Assembly: GCA_937879825.1 (NCBI GenBank) | Contig: CALFMQ010000252.1 | Location: 1 to 35,595 of the forward strand | DNA: 35,595 bases | Reading direction: 5' to 3' | DNA from: an uncultured Phycisphaerales bacterium | GTDB lineage: Bacteria > Planctomycetota > Phycisphaerae > Phycisphaerales > UBA1924 | In this document: positions 16,093 to 23,853 of the stretch, piece after piece | Layout of the letters: every line of letters starts with the position of its first letter | How positions within the stretch are numbered: position 1 is the stretch's first letter | Notes under the pieces: generated by a model | Databases searched by the model: none | What the model was told of the DNA's origin: nothing | What the model saw: the letters and a program-made list of their open reading frames with translations, nothing else | Translations under genes and position numbers: made by a program

Positions 16093-18576
16093 TTACCAGG
16101 TGCGGAGTGACTGGAGCGCGTCGACGATGCTTTCGGTATCGACCACTGAACGGGTGATCAGGCGGCGGTCGACCTCGTCCTGCGACTCGGGGTCGAGGTC
16201 GATCCAGAGAATCCCCGCGATGGCGGGGTCGACCTTTTCGGCGAGCCAATCGGCGAGTTCGGCCCGGGCGTCGGTGTCGGCGGCGTGGCGGAGGCCGATG
16301 ATGGTCTTGGCCCGGGCGACGAGGTCTGCGTCTTCGGTGACGCCCATGTTCTCATCGGCGAGCGCGTGCATGACGAAGTTGAGGTAGGCGTCGGCGTCGT
16401 GGCGGGCTGCGAGATCGTTGATGACCAGAAGCAGCCGGGATGGTTCGTCGAAGCGGGCGCGGACCTCGAAGGGTGTGGTGTTATTGAGTTCGATCTGATC
16501 GTGGGTGTAGGCGATATCCAGGATGTCGTGATCGGCGGAGGTGCGCGTGTAACGTTCGGGGAAGGGGAAGTCATTGATGTCGGAGAACATCGTGGCGACG
16601 CCGGCCGCGGTGTCGTAATGGAGCGCGGGACCGGCAACCACGTCGGACATCTCGTGCGTTCCGGCGATGCGGGAGTCGTGCTTCATCGCGGGGATGAGCA
16701 GGCCGCCGCCGATACCGACGACGCACATGAGCATGAGCACAACCGCGACAACAACGCCCGCGTTGGGCGCGTTGTTGAACTGTCCGCCTCGCGGTGTGCG
16801 GCCCCGGCGCCGGTCCTGCGCGCGGCGCTGGGCGGCCTGGACGCGGGCGCGCGCAGACTTGAGTTGCGCACCGGCGTTGGGGCGGTTGTGGCGCGGCGTG
16901 ACGGGCGTCCGGCGGGCGGTTGCATCGGGTTTCGGGGTGTCGCGTCTTTCGGGGCGCTCATAAGACGCTCCGATGACCAGCGGACCGATACGAGCCCCGT
17001 ACGTGCGGGGTTTACCCGGCGCATCCTGCGGCGATGGGGACCGTTGCTCCGACTCGCTCTTGACGGAGTATCGCCCAGTCCACCAGTCTGCGAGGGCGAT
17101 GACGGGCTTGGTGCGGGGCTTGGGCGAGTCGTGCGCTGCGGGCGTCTCTGGGGCCGGCGCAGCGGGAGCTACGGGCGCGGCGGCCTGCGCGACGCGGCCC
17201 ATGTGTTCGGCGAACTCGTCTGCGACGGGCGCGGGGACGGTGAACTCGGAGCCGCCCTTGACCGAGGGGAGATCGGCGGGCTTGAGGGCGAACGCGCTGG
17301 GCGCGTGCTGGATGGCGCGGAGATCGGCGAGCATCTCGGCGGCGCTCTTGTAGCGCGTGTTGATGTCGGTCATTGCGCGGCGGACGACCCAGCGGAGCGC
17401 TTCGGGGCAGCGCTTGGAGAGTTGCGAGAGCCCGCCGTGGGCGGGGAATGAGTTCTCGATGACGGAATAGAGCACGGCGCCGGCGCCGTAAATATCGAAC
17501 TTGACGCCGTCGACCTCGTGGACTTTGACGCCGCGGAGCGCGAGCCGGACCATTTCGGGATCGCGGAAGTATTCGGTGCCGTGGGTCGTGAGGGTCATCG
17601 CGGAGCGGAGGGGCGTGATGAGGCCGAAGTCCACGAGTTCGGCGCGACCGTCGTGGACGATGATGTTGTCGGGTTTGACATCCTTGTGCCAGAGACCGCC
17701 GCGGTGGTAGACATCGAGGGTGGAGACGAGGTCGGCGATGTATCCGATCGCCTCTCGGAGGTGACGGTCGTCGAGGCCGGCGGTCTCGGCGTCGGAGTGC
17801 ATGCGGCGGGTGACGAGCGTGAGGGACTCGCCGGGCACATAGGGCATGACGTAAAAGAATCGTTCGTTGGTGAGTTCGTGATCGAGGACGAGCCCGAGTT
17901 TGCGCGCGGCTTCGAGCGCGCGGCTCTCGCGGACGATCTGCGGGACGGTCGATCCCTCGCGGACGGAGAAGGACTTGATGACGACCTGATCGATCTGGCG
18001 GTTCGATGAGCGTTCGAGTGCGGCGCGCTTGATGTCTGTGGGTTCGGCGACGTAGAGGCGGCCGCCCGAGCCGCCGCCGGGGAGCGAGCCGACGATCGTG
18101 TAGCCGTCGAACTGGCCGGTCTTCCTGGAGGGGCGGTCGGCGCCGGGGGCCTGCGCGACGGCGTCGGGCACGCGGTGCTCGATCTCGTCCATCATCGGGC
18201 CGAGCAGGAGGAAGCGCGCGGGGTGTCCGATGCAGACGCGGTAGAGGGCTTTGCCCGAGGCGCCCCACGCCGAGACGAGCTCGCGCCCGAAGTGCGTGGC
18301 GCTGGACCAGCGCCCGATGAGCGTGTTGGCGACGGCGGCGGGGATGAAGAAGAGGCCGGCGATGAAGAGGCCGACCATGCGGAGGGAGTCGGTGAGCATG
18401 CCCGCGATGAAGCGGTAGAAGTGCCTGATGACCGCGCCGATCCCCCGGAAGACCCACCCGATGCCGACGGCGGTGCCCTTCATCGCGGGCACGACGAGAT
18501 AGATGATCGCCAGGATGCCCACGACAATGGCGAGGACGGAGGCGAGGATAATGAGAAGGATTGCGGGTGCGGCCAT
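16093..18576 (-). CDS. Membrane Ser/Thr protein kinase with C-terminal extracytoplasmic region
   Basis: Hanks-type kinase of 827 residues. N-terminal helices (4-29 and about 65-85) precede a kinase domain at about 158-425. Catalytic elements are intact: Gly-rich loop SLPGGGSGG, Lys201 in VVIKSF, catalytic loop HKDVKPDN (Asp299, Asn304; HKD rather than HRD), DFG at 316-318 and RDPEM in place of APE. A Pro/Ala/Arg-rich linker leads to a transmembrane helix at about 607-630, then ~195 residues outside the membrane. GGAGG lies 9 nt before the ATG. The ECF sigma gene ends 32 nt upstream on the same strand; planctomycete ECF factors are often paired with such kinases, so phosphorylation of the sigma factor is a plausible inference. 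Confidence 0.9.
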   Translation of the reverse strand: MAAPAILLIILASVLAIVVGILAIIYLVVPAMKGTAVGIGWVFRGIGAVIRHFYRFIAGMLTDSLRMVGLFIAGLFFIPAAVANTLIGRWSSATHFGRELVSAWGASGKALYRVCIGHPARFLLLGPMMDEIEHRVPDAVAQAPGADRPSRKTGQFDGYTIVGSLPGGGSGGRLYVAEPTDIKRAALERSSNRQIDQVVIKSFSVREGSTVPQIVRESRALEAARKLGLVLDHELTNERFFYVMPYVPGESLTLVTRRMHSDAETAGLDDRHLREAIGYIADLVSTLDVYHRGGLWHKDVKPDNIIVHDGRAELVDFGLITPLRSAMTLTTHGTEYFRDPEMVRLALRGVKVHEVDGVKFDIYGAGAVLYSVIENSFPAHGGLSQLSKRCPEALRWVVRRAMTDINTRYKSAAEMLADLRAIQHAPSAFALKPADLPSVKGGSEFTVPAPVADEFAEHMGRVAQAAAPVAPAAPAPETPAAHDSPKPRTKPVIALADWWTGRYSVKSESEQRSPSPQDAPGKPRTYGARIGPLVIGASYERPERRDTPKPDATARRTPVTPRHNRPNAGAQLKSARARVQAAQRRAQDRRRGRTPRGGQFNNAPNAGVVVAVVLMLMCVVGIGGGLLIPAMKHDSRIAGTHEMSDVVAGPALHYDTAAGVATMFSDINDFPFPERYTRTSADHDILDIAYTHDQIELNNTTPFEVRARFDEPSRLLLVINDLAARHDADAYLNFVMHALADENMGVTEDADLVARAKTIIGLRHAADTDARAELADWLAEKVDPAIAGILWIDLDPESQDEVDRRLITRSVVDTESIVDALQSLRTW

Positions 18577-18608
18577 GGGGGTCTACCTCCACCGTGAGGG
18601 GGTGGGCC

Positions 18609-19361
18609 TCAGCCCATGAGGCCCTCCTGCTCTGCCCGACGCGCCTGTTCCTCGCGGTGATACAGCTCCGCGATGGCTTCGTCGAACATGGCGTCGTCTG
18701 CCTTGTTCGGACTTAGCGCCAGTCCGTTTCGCTCTGCCTCGGCTTGTTCGTCGGTGGTGAAGGAATAGGTGGCCACCACCTCGGCCAGACGGCGGCGGAG
18801 AAGATCGCGGACCTTGGTCAGGCGTCGGGAGACGGTCGGCTCGGAAGTGCCCACGGACTCGGCGACATCCTTGCCGGACATGCCGTCGAACACGCGCATC
18901 CGATAAATTGTGAACTCGGTGAACTCGCACTCTCGCTCGACCATTCGGACGGCGGCGTAGACCTTGGCGCGGAAGACCTCGGCCTCGTACTTGCCGTCGG
19001 GCGTGGTGCCCTCGCCGGCGCCCATCCAGGTCTCGTCGAACTCTGAGCCGCGTTTGCCGCCGCCTCGTTTGAGGGCCATGCGCTTGTCGATCTCGTCGCC
19101 CAGCGTGTGCTTGGCGATGGCGAGGAGCCATGTGGAGAAGCGTGCGCCGCGGGCGGGGTCGTAGCGTTCAATCGAGTCCGAGAGTGCTGCGAGGGTTTCC
19201 TGCGAGAGGTCGCGGACGGTTTCGGGTCCGATTCGCCCTTTGCCCCAGCGGGCGAGTTGGGCGCGGAGGACCGGGCCGAACACTTCCCAGAGTTCGAACC
19301 ATGCGGCGGGATCGCGCGCCCGCAGGCGGTTGACGAACGAGGTGGTCATCGAGTTCAGCAT
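18609..19361 (-). CDS. ECF-subfamily RNA polymerase sigma factor
   Basis: Alternative sigma factor of about 250 residues. Region 2 includes TVRDLSQETLAALSDSIERYDPARGARFSTWL with the -10-binding and core-binding helices. Region 4 includes EFTIYRMRVFDGMSGKDVAESVGTSEPTVSRRLTKVRDLLRRRL, a clear helix-turn-helix. About 60 residues after region 4, acidic and Ala/Glu-rich, form a C-terminal extension seen in kinase-linked planctomycete ECF groups. Start choice is uncertain: GTG 19373, ATG 19361 or ATG 19349 are in frame and none has a strong ribosome binding site. No anti-sigma gene is adjacent; the membrane kinase downstream is the likely controller. Confidence 0.88.
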   Translation of the reverse strand: MLNSMTTSFVNRLRARDPAAWFELWEVFGPVLRAQLARWGKGRIGPETVRDLSQETLAALSDSIERYDPARGARFSTWLLAIAKHTLGDEIDKRMALKRGGGKRGSEFDETWMGAGEGTTPDGKYEAEVFRAKVYAAVRMVERECEFTEFTIYRMRVFDGMSGKDVAESVGTSEPTVSRRLTKVRDLLRRRLAEVVATYSFTTDEQAEAERNGLALSPNKADDAMFDEAIAELYHREEQARRAEQEGLMG

Positions 19362-19373
19362 GGTCGGCCCCAC

Positions 19374-19598
19374 ATCAAGGCGTGTGCGGCACCCGCCTCA
19401 GGGGCCGCGAAAACACCTTTACCCCTACCAGCATACGCCCAGATAGGGGTCTGGCATGACCTGAAAGGGAATCTTTGGGACTCGGAAGAAAGGGGTGAAA
19501 GGGGAACGGGCGTCTGCCCAATGACCCCTGATGACACGAATGTCCGTAATGCGGTTCGGCGGCCGCCTTGAAGTCCGCCGGGAAGGAGCGACAGGAAA
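19374..19598. promoter_or_regulatory. Divergent intergenic region between the sigma factor and coiled-coil genes
   Basis: A 225-nt gap that must hold both divergent promoters. It contains a 7-bp inverted repeat, ACCCCTA (19421-19427) and TAGGGGT (19444-19450), spaced by 16 nt. No clear -35/-10 pair was found. AAGGAG at 19583-19588 is the ribosome binding site of the rightward gene. Confidence 0.4.
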
Positions 19599-20558
19599 AT
19601 GTGCATCGGTAAGACACTCGTCCGCCTGGCCGTGATCGCTGGCGTTGTTGGCGGGGTGGGGCTCCTTGCTGCCCAAAGCCCCCGCGCCCGTGCTCTCATG
19701 CACCAGGCCCATCAGTCGGTTTCCAACAAGATCGATCGCGTGATCGATGATCCGGTGGCGCTGCGTGCGCAGCTGCGTGAACTGGAGATGAAGTACCCGC
19801 AGCGGATCGCCTCGGTGCGTTCCGACCTCGCGGAAGTGACGGCGCAGGTCTCGGAGCTCGAGCACGAGATGCAGGTTGCGTCGAAGGTTGTCGAGCTCGC
19901 GGCGGCGGACCTCGAGGGTCTGCGCCCGATGCTCGCCAAGGCCGAGGCGGCCCGCGTGAGCAATGTCGCGTCGGTCATCAATATCCGGTACGAGGGCAAC
20001 ACGATGTCCTACGAGCAGGCGCTCAACAAGGCGGCGCACGCCGGCAATACGGTCGGCGCGTACCAGTCGCGTGCTGAGGAGGCGTCGCGGAACATCGGCT
20101 TCCTGAAGGACCAGGAGTCGCGCCTTACCGAGATCCTGGCTCAGCTGGAGAGCGAGCAGTCTGATCTTCAGGCGCAGATCTGGCAGCTGGACGGGCAGAT
20201 CGAGATGATCGATCGCAATGACAAGCTGATTGACTTGATCGAGAGCCGCGAGAACGCGATCGCCAAGCACGAGCGGTATGAAGCGGAGAGTCTGGACCAG
20301 GTGAAGAATCGGATGGAGCGCATCCGCAACGAGCAGACGCAGCGTCTTGAGGCGCTGGCCAACCGCTCGAAGCAGCGCAACTACGAGGACACCGCCAACT
20401 CGATGCTGCAGTCGGAGCAGGTGAGCAAGAGTCTGTACGAGCGTTCGCTCAAGACCTTGCCTCCGGCGACGCCCTCGGCGATCGAGATCACTCCGGACAG
20501 CGTTGATGATGATGCGCACGAGACGGTCGCGCTGAGCAAGCCGGTGATCATCGACTGA
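19599..20558 (+). CDS. Membrane-anchored coiled-coil protein of unknown function
   Basis: A 319-residue protein with an N-terminal hydrophobic helix (about 8-25, VRLAVIAGVVGGVGLLAA). Long, nearly uninterrupted heptad-rich helices follow from about 45 to 280 (for example QVSELEHEM, LKDQESRLTEILAQLESEQSDLQ, LDQVKNRMERIRNEQ), ending in a Thr/Pro/Asp-rich tail. The helix plus the following positive residues could be an uncleaved anchor, placing the coiled coil in the periplasm. AAGGAG lies 10 nt before the ATG. It is a single-gene unit with its own terminator, facing away from the sigma factor and kinase genes, so it could be one of their targets, though no promoter match shows this. No enzyme motif is visible. 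Confidence 0.8.
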   Translation: MCIGKTLVRLAVIAGVVGGVGLLAAQSPRARALMHQAHQSVSNKIDRVIDDPVALRAQLRELEMKYPQRIASVRSDLAEVTAQVSELEHEMQVASKVVELAAADLEGLRPMLAKAEAARVSNVASVINIRYEGNTMSYEQALNKAAHAGNTVGAYQSRAEEASRNIGFLKDQESRLTEILAQLESEQSDLQAQIWQLDGQIEMIDRNDKLIDLIESRENAIAKHERYEAESLDQVKNRMERIRNEQTQRLEALANRSKQRNYEDTANSMLQSEQVSKSLYERSLKTLPPATPSAIEITPDSVDDDAHETVALSKPVIID

Positions 20559-20629
20559 TCGTTGATTGATCGACAACACGCACGCATCGTCGGGAAACCA
20601 TTCTCCGGGGACTCGACGAGGCACCATCC

Positions 20630-20673
20630 GCCGCCGATCGCACACACCCCCGCGATCGGCGGCTGTGTTTTTG
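20630..20673 (+). terminator. Rho-independent terminator of the coiled-coil gene
   Basis: Perfect 11-bp stem GCCGCCGATCG (20630-20640) with CGATCGGCGGC (20653-20663) and a 12-nt loop, followed by TGTGTTTTTG. It lies 71 nt beyond the stop codon. Confidence 0.9.
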
Positions 20674-20679
20674 ATTGAC

Positions 20680-20706
20680 CACAGAGCACGCAGAGATCAC
20701 AGAGAA
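20680..20706. repeat. Three 9-nt CACAGAG-type direct repeats
   Basis: CACAGAGCA, CGCAGAGAT and CACAGAGAA follow one another without gaps. The array overlaps the 3' end and stop codon of the - strand zinc-ribbon gene. Similar CACAGAG arrays are dispersed in many bacterial genomes; no other copy was seen in this window. Confidence 0.75.
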
Positions 20707-21404
20707 GTAACAGGGCTGGCAAGCCCGCATTCGGGACAAGTTACGAGACCCGCGAGGTCGTAGGCGCAGGCGTGGCAGAGGCCCTTTCGCGACCTGCGGT
20801 ATCGGCGAGCAGCGGTGAGGCCGAAGAGACTGGTGAACAGGATGGTTGCGTAGAAGAGTGTGTTGATGGTGAAGCCCAAGGGGATGGGGAGCAGCGGCAA
20901 GACCTTCCAATCACGAAAGAGGCCGATTCTCCTGAGAGGTTCCACCGACAGGTATCCGAATCGCTCTTGCGGCTGATCGCGCTTCGAGCGCAGATACAAA
21001 GACCAGGTCCGCATCGAGCGTGCCGGGAGCCCGAACTCAGTGATATTCACATGATGGCTGTGCGACCCGTTGCGTGGTCGCATCACTGGAGGGCCGACGC
21101 TTGAAATGTTGTACCAAATGACTTCCTGATCTCCGCCGTCGATCATGATGAGACTGACACCCCCGGTGGTTGCGGTATTGATGGTCGTTGCTTGAGACCA
21201 GTCTGGATGAGCCGCAATCCTCCAACTCGAAGCGGGTTTCGCCTTGTGGAACATCGTGTTGGTATCGATCATCGGAATCGCTGCAAGCGTCCACGCGACG
21301 GCGACATTGACGATGGCGCCGAGCAGGAGGCACAGCGCGATGCGGCGGGCGGGTTTGTTGCGGATGATCGACACCGTGGCGGCTCCGATGGCGTCGGTAG
21401 TCAT
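20697..21404 (-). CDS. Membrane protein with C-terminal zinc ribbon
   Basis: No enzymatic family recognised. The 235-residue product has an N-terminal helix (about 22-44, IALCLLLGAIVNVAVAWTL), a ~125-residue loop probably outside the membrane, and a second helix near 180-205 (LGFTINTLFYATILFTSLFG). A short cytoplasmic zinc ribbon with CHACAYDLAGLVTCPECG supplies two CxxC pairs. This ribbon at the end of small membrane proteins is common in planctomycetes. The gene follows the ankyrin-like gene by 33 nt on the same strand. Its last codons and stop lie inside the CACAGAG repeat array, so the C-terminus may have been trimmed or altered by that element. Confidence 0.78.
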   Translation of the reverse strand: MTTDAIGAATVSIIRNKPARRIALCLLLGAIVNVAVAWTLAAIPMIDTNTMFHKAKPASSWRIAAHPDWSQATTINTATTGGVSLIMIDGGDQEVIWYNISSVGPPVMRPRNGSHSHHVNITEFGLPARSMRTWSLYLRSKRDQPQERFGYLSVEPLRRIGLFRDWKVLPLLPIPLGFTINTLFYATILFTSLFGLTAARRYRRSRKGLCHACAYDLAGLVTCPECGLASPVTSL

Positions 21405-21437
21405 CGGCGGTTCCGCGAGCAGTGGTCGAGAATCCGC

Positions 21438-22232
21438 TCAGGTGCGCGTGGCGACGAGTTCCGGAGCGGCGGGGCGGGGCACAATCAGTTTGGCGCTGGT
21501 GCCGCTCACATCGAACCGGACGACGATGTGGCGGGCGCCGGCGGGGGAGAAGCGGTGCCCGCCCAGTGGGATCAGATTGCGGGTCGTCTGGCCCGTGCGG
21601 GCGAGGGTGAGCGCGGAGCGGCGCTCGAACCAGCCGATTTCGAAACGCTCGGTGTCGCCGGGACCCCACGCGTACTGGCCGAAATACTGCTCAGCATCGG
21701 CGCGATCCATTACGAAGGGGTCGTCGCGTTTGAGCCCCTTGGACTCGAGATACTCCATTACGCGCTCGGCGTCGCCGGCGCGGGCATGGTCGTAGAGTGA
21801 GATGGAGTGCGGGCCTTCGAGCGCATCGGCATTCTGGGTGTTCTCAAGGACGGCGCGGACGGCATCGATCTCGTCGAGCGTCGCTAGGGTGAAAAGTGTC
21901 GGGCGGGCGCCGTGGGCGATGAGGAGTTCGATGATGTCCTTTCGGCCTGTGTGGGAGCAAGCGCCGATGGCGTTCTCCCAATCGCCGAAGCCCCAGTCCC
22001 ACGATGCCTTGGCGAGTCCGGCGTCCTCGGCGAGCATCTCCCGGACGCGGTCGATGCGGACATGGCACGCGCCGACGAACTCCTCGGCGCGATCCGCGGG
22101 CGTGGTCGGAAATGTGTCGGCGAGGGTGGGGGCGTTGTCCTGGTCGGCTTCGCCGGAAGCGAGTGCGCTCGCTGCGATACACGATGCGGGCGCGACGGCG
22201 AGGAAGCGGCGGCGATTCAAGGCGTGAGTCAT
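21438..22232 (-). CDS. Exported ankyrin-like repeat protein
   Basis: A 264-residue protein with a twin-arginine-like signal (LNRRRFLAVAPASCIAASALASG) at residues 5-28, which could be used by Tat or Sec. The centre holds helix-turn-helix units resembling ankyrin repeats: WENAIGACSHTGRKDIIELLIAHGARPT, then AVRAVLENTQNADALEG and SLYDHARAGDAERVMEYLES. The C-terminal ~70 residues are beta-rich. ATG 22232 is chosen because GGGAG lies 9 nt before it and the signal peptide begins there; the open frame reaches 22298. It starts 46 nt after the gatB stop. Ankyrin repeats mediate protein contacts; the partner is unknown. Confidence 0.75.
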   Translation of the reverse strand: MTHALNRRRFLAVAPASCIAASALASGEADQDNAPTLADTFPTTPADRAEEFVGACHVRIDRVREMLAEDAGLAKASWDWGFGDWENAIGACSHTGRKDIIELLIAHGARPTLFTLATLDEIDAVRAVLENTQNADALEGPHSISLYDHARAGDAERVMEYLESKGLKRDDPFVMDRADAEQYFGQYAWGPGDTERFEIGWFERRSALTLARTGQTTRNLIPLGGHRFSPAGARHIVVRFDVSGTSAKLIVPRPAAPELVATRT

Positions 22233-22278
22233 CAGGGTTCTCCCGGAAGGTGCGATGTCCCTGGTCGCAGATGTCGCG

Positions 22279-23817
22279 TCATTCGGCGAGCATTTCAAGA
22301 ATCATTTCGCGGGCGGCCTTGGCGTCGGCCTTGCCGGCGGAGGCCTTCATGATCGCGCCGATGAGGCGGCCAATGGCCTGCTGCTTGCCCGCGCGGAGGT
22401 CCTCGATGCTCGATGCGTTGGCGGGGTCGTCGATGGCGCTCCGGCACCAGGCGCGGAGGGCGCCCTCGTCGCGGACCTGGATGAGGCCCAGCCGTTCGGC
22501 GGCGGCGCGGAGTTCCTCACCCCCGCCACTCTCGATTGAGGCGAGGAAAAGCGGTTCGATCGCGCCGGAGCCGATATCGCCCGCGTCGCGCATCTGGGCG
22601 ATTGCGGCGATGTGTTCGGCGGAGACGCCAAGCGCTGCTGCGGTGGTGCCCCGTTCCTTGGCGAGTTTCATGCCGGTCTGGAGGAGGAGGTTCGCGACAG
22701 TCTTGGCGTGATCGATGCCCGCGATGTTGATCGCGGCATCGAAGAGGTCGGCGGTGTCGGGGTCGTCGATGAGTGTTTCGCACTCGCGGGCGTCGAGTTT
22801 GTAGGACGAGGCCCAGCGCCCGGTGCGTTCGTGCGGCAGTTCGCTCACTGTGGCACGGACGCGCTCCTGCCATTCGGCGTCGATCTCGATGGCGAGGAGA
22901 TCGGGGTCGGGGAAGTAGCGGTAATCGTTGGCTTCTTCCTTTTCGCGCTGGAGCGTGGTCTGCCCCCCTGCTCCTAGATTTTCGTTCCACCCGCGGGTGG
23001 TTTTCGTTCCTGGTGCGAAGGTGATGCCAGACTCGGCCCAGCGCTTCGGTTGCTCCCGGAGCTCGTATTCGATCGCGCCTTGGACGGCGCGGAAGGAGTT
23101 GAGGTTCTTGACTTCTGTGATGGGCGTGCGGACTGCGGAGCCGTCGGCGAGGGTGATTTCGCAGTTGATGTTGGGCTCGAAGCGGATGTGCCCCTTCTGC
23201 ATGATGCAGTGGGAGACGCGGAGGTGGCGGCAGACATTGCGGAGGAGGCGCGCAAAGTTGACGACCTGCTCGGCTGCATTGAAGTCGGGCGCGGTGACGA
23301 TCTCGAGGAGCGGTGTGCCGGCGCGGTTGAGATCGACGATTGAGAAGTCGATCTGAGTGCCGCCCGGAAGTTCATGGAGGAGTTTGCCGGCGTCCTCTTC
23401 GAGGTGGGCGCGTTCGATGCGGACGGTGTGGTTTGAGCCGTCGGCGTTGATGGGCCAGTTCGTGGTGCCGGGGCCGCAGACGGGGTCGGCGTATTGCGAG
23501 ATCTGGTAGCCCTTGGGGAGGTCGGGGTAGAAGTAGTTCTTGCGGTCCCAGCGAGAGACCGACGCGATCTGGCACCCGAGCGCCATGCCGACGCGCATCG
23601 ATAGTTCGATGGCCCTTCGGTTGATGACGGGGAGCGCACCGGGGAGGGCGAGGACGACGGCGTCGGTGAGCGTGTTGGGATCGGCGCTGTCGAAATCATC
23701 GTGCGCCGGGTTGGGAGCGTCAGCGAAGAGTTTGCGCCGCGTCGCGAGTTCGACATGGATCTCCAGCCCGATGATGGGCCGGACAGAGGCGATGTCGGGC
23801 ATGGCGGTCACGCTCAT
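22279..23817 (-). CDS. gatB: Aspartyl/glutamyl-tRNA amidotransferase subunit B
   Basis: Subunit of GatCAB, which converts Glu-tRNA(Gln) and/or Asp-tRNA(Asn) to the amide forms in organisms lacking the matching synthetases. The N-terminal kinase-like domain has PIIGLEIHVEL, NYFYPDLPKGYQISQY, HLEEDAGK, FEPNINCE and ANDYRYFPDPDL, all hallmarks of GatB. The C-terminal YqeY-like tRNA-binding tail begins near ASSYKLDARE. At 512 residues it is slightly longer than usual. ATG 23817 is chosen because homology begins there; it lacks a ribosome binding site but has TACCAT exactly 6 nt upstream, consistent with a leaderless transcript. gatA and gatC are not in this window. Confidence 0.96.
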   Translation of the reverse strand: MSVTAMPDIASVRPIIGLEIHVELATRRKLFADAPNPAHDDFDSADPNTLTDAVVLALPGALPVINRRAIELSMRVGMALGCQIASVSRWDRKNYFYPDLPKGYQISQYADPVCGPGTTNWPINADGSNHTVRIERAHLEEDAGKLLHELPGGTQIDFSIVDLNRAGTPLLEIVTAPDFNAAEQVVNFARLLRNVCRHLRVSHCIMQKGHIRFEPNINCEITLADGSAVRTPITEVKNLNSFRAVQGAIEYELREQPKRWAESGITFAPGTKTTRGWNENLGAGGQTTLQREKEEANDYRYFPDPDLLAIEIDAEWQERVRATVSELPHERTGRWASSYKLDARECETLIDDPDTADLFDAAINIAGIDHAKTVANLLLQTGMKLAKERGTTAAALGVSAEHIAAIAQMRDAGDIGSGAIEPLFLASIESGGGEELRAAAERLGLIQVRDEGALRAWCRSAIDDPANASSIEDLRAGKQQAIGRLIGAIMKASAGKADAKAAREMILEMLAE

Positions 23818-23823
23818 GGGGTC

Positions 23824-23829
23824 ATGGTA
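23824..23829 (-). promoter_or_regulatory. -10-like box 6 nt before gatB (leaderless)
   Basis: TACCAT on the - strand followed by six bases and then the gatB ATG. Transcription would start at or next to the A of the start codon. No ribosome binding site and no clear -35 are present. Confidence 0.5.
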
Positions 23830-23841
23830 TCGGGGTGGGCG

Positions 23842-23847
23842 TACAAT
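23842..23847 (+). promoter_or_regulatory. -10 box 6 nt before ketoacyl synthase gene (leaderless)
   Basis: TACAAT followed by six bases and the ATG at 23854, in a 36-nt divergent spacer shared with gatB. The expected transcription start coincides with the start codon. Confidence 0.6.
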
Positions 23848-23853
23848 CGGGGC

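Noticed and set aside
16081..16094. AAACCG/CGGTTT inverted repeat at the kinase stop codon
   Set aside because: The loop is only 2 nt, no T-run follows, and the arms are short, so a terminator call is not supported.
17012..18592. A 526-codon - strand frame in another phase
   Set aside because: It is the +1 shadow of the kinase gene, Arg/Pro/His-rich with no domain.
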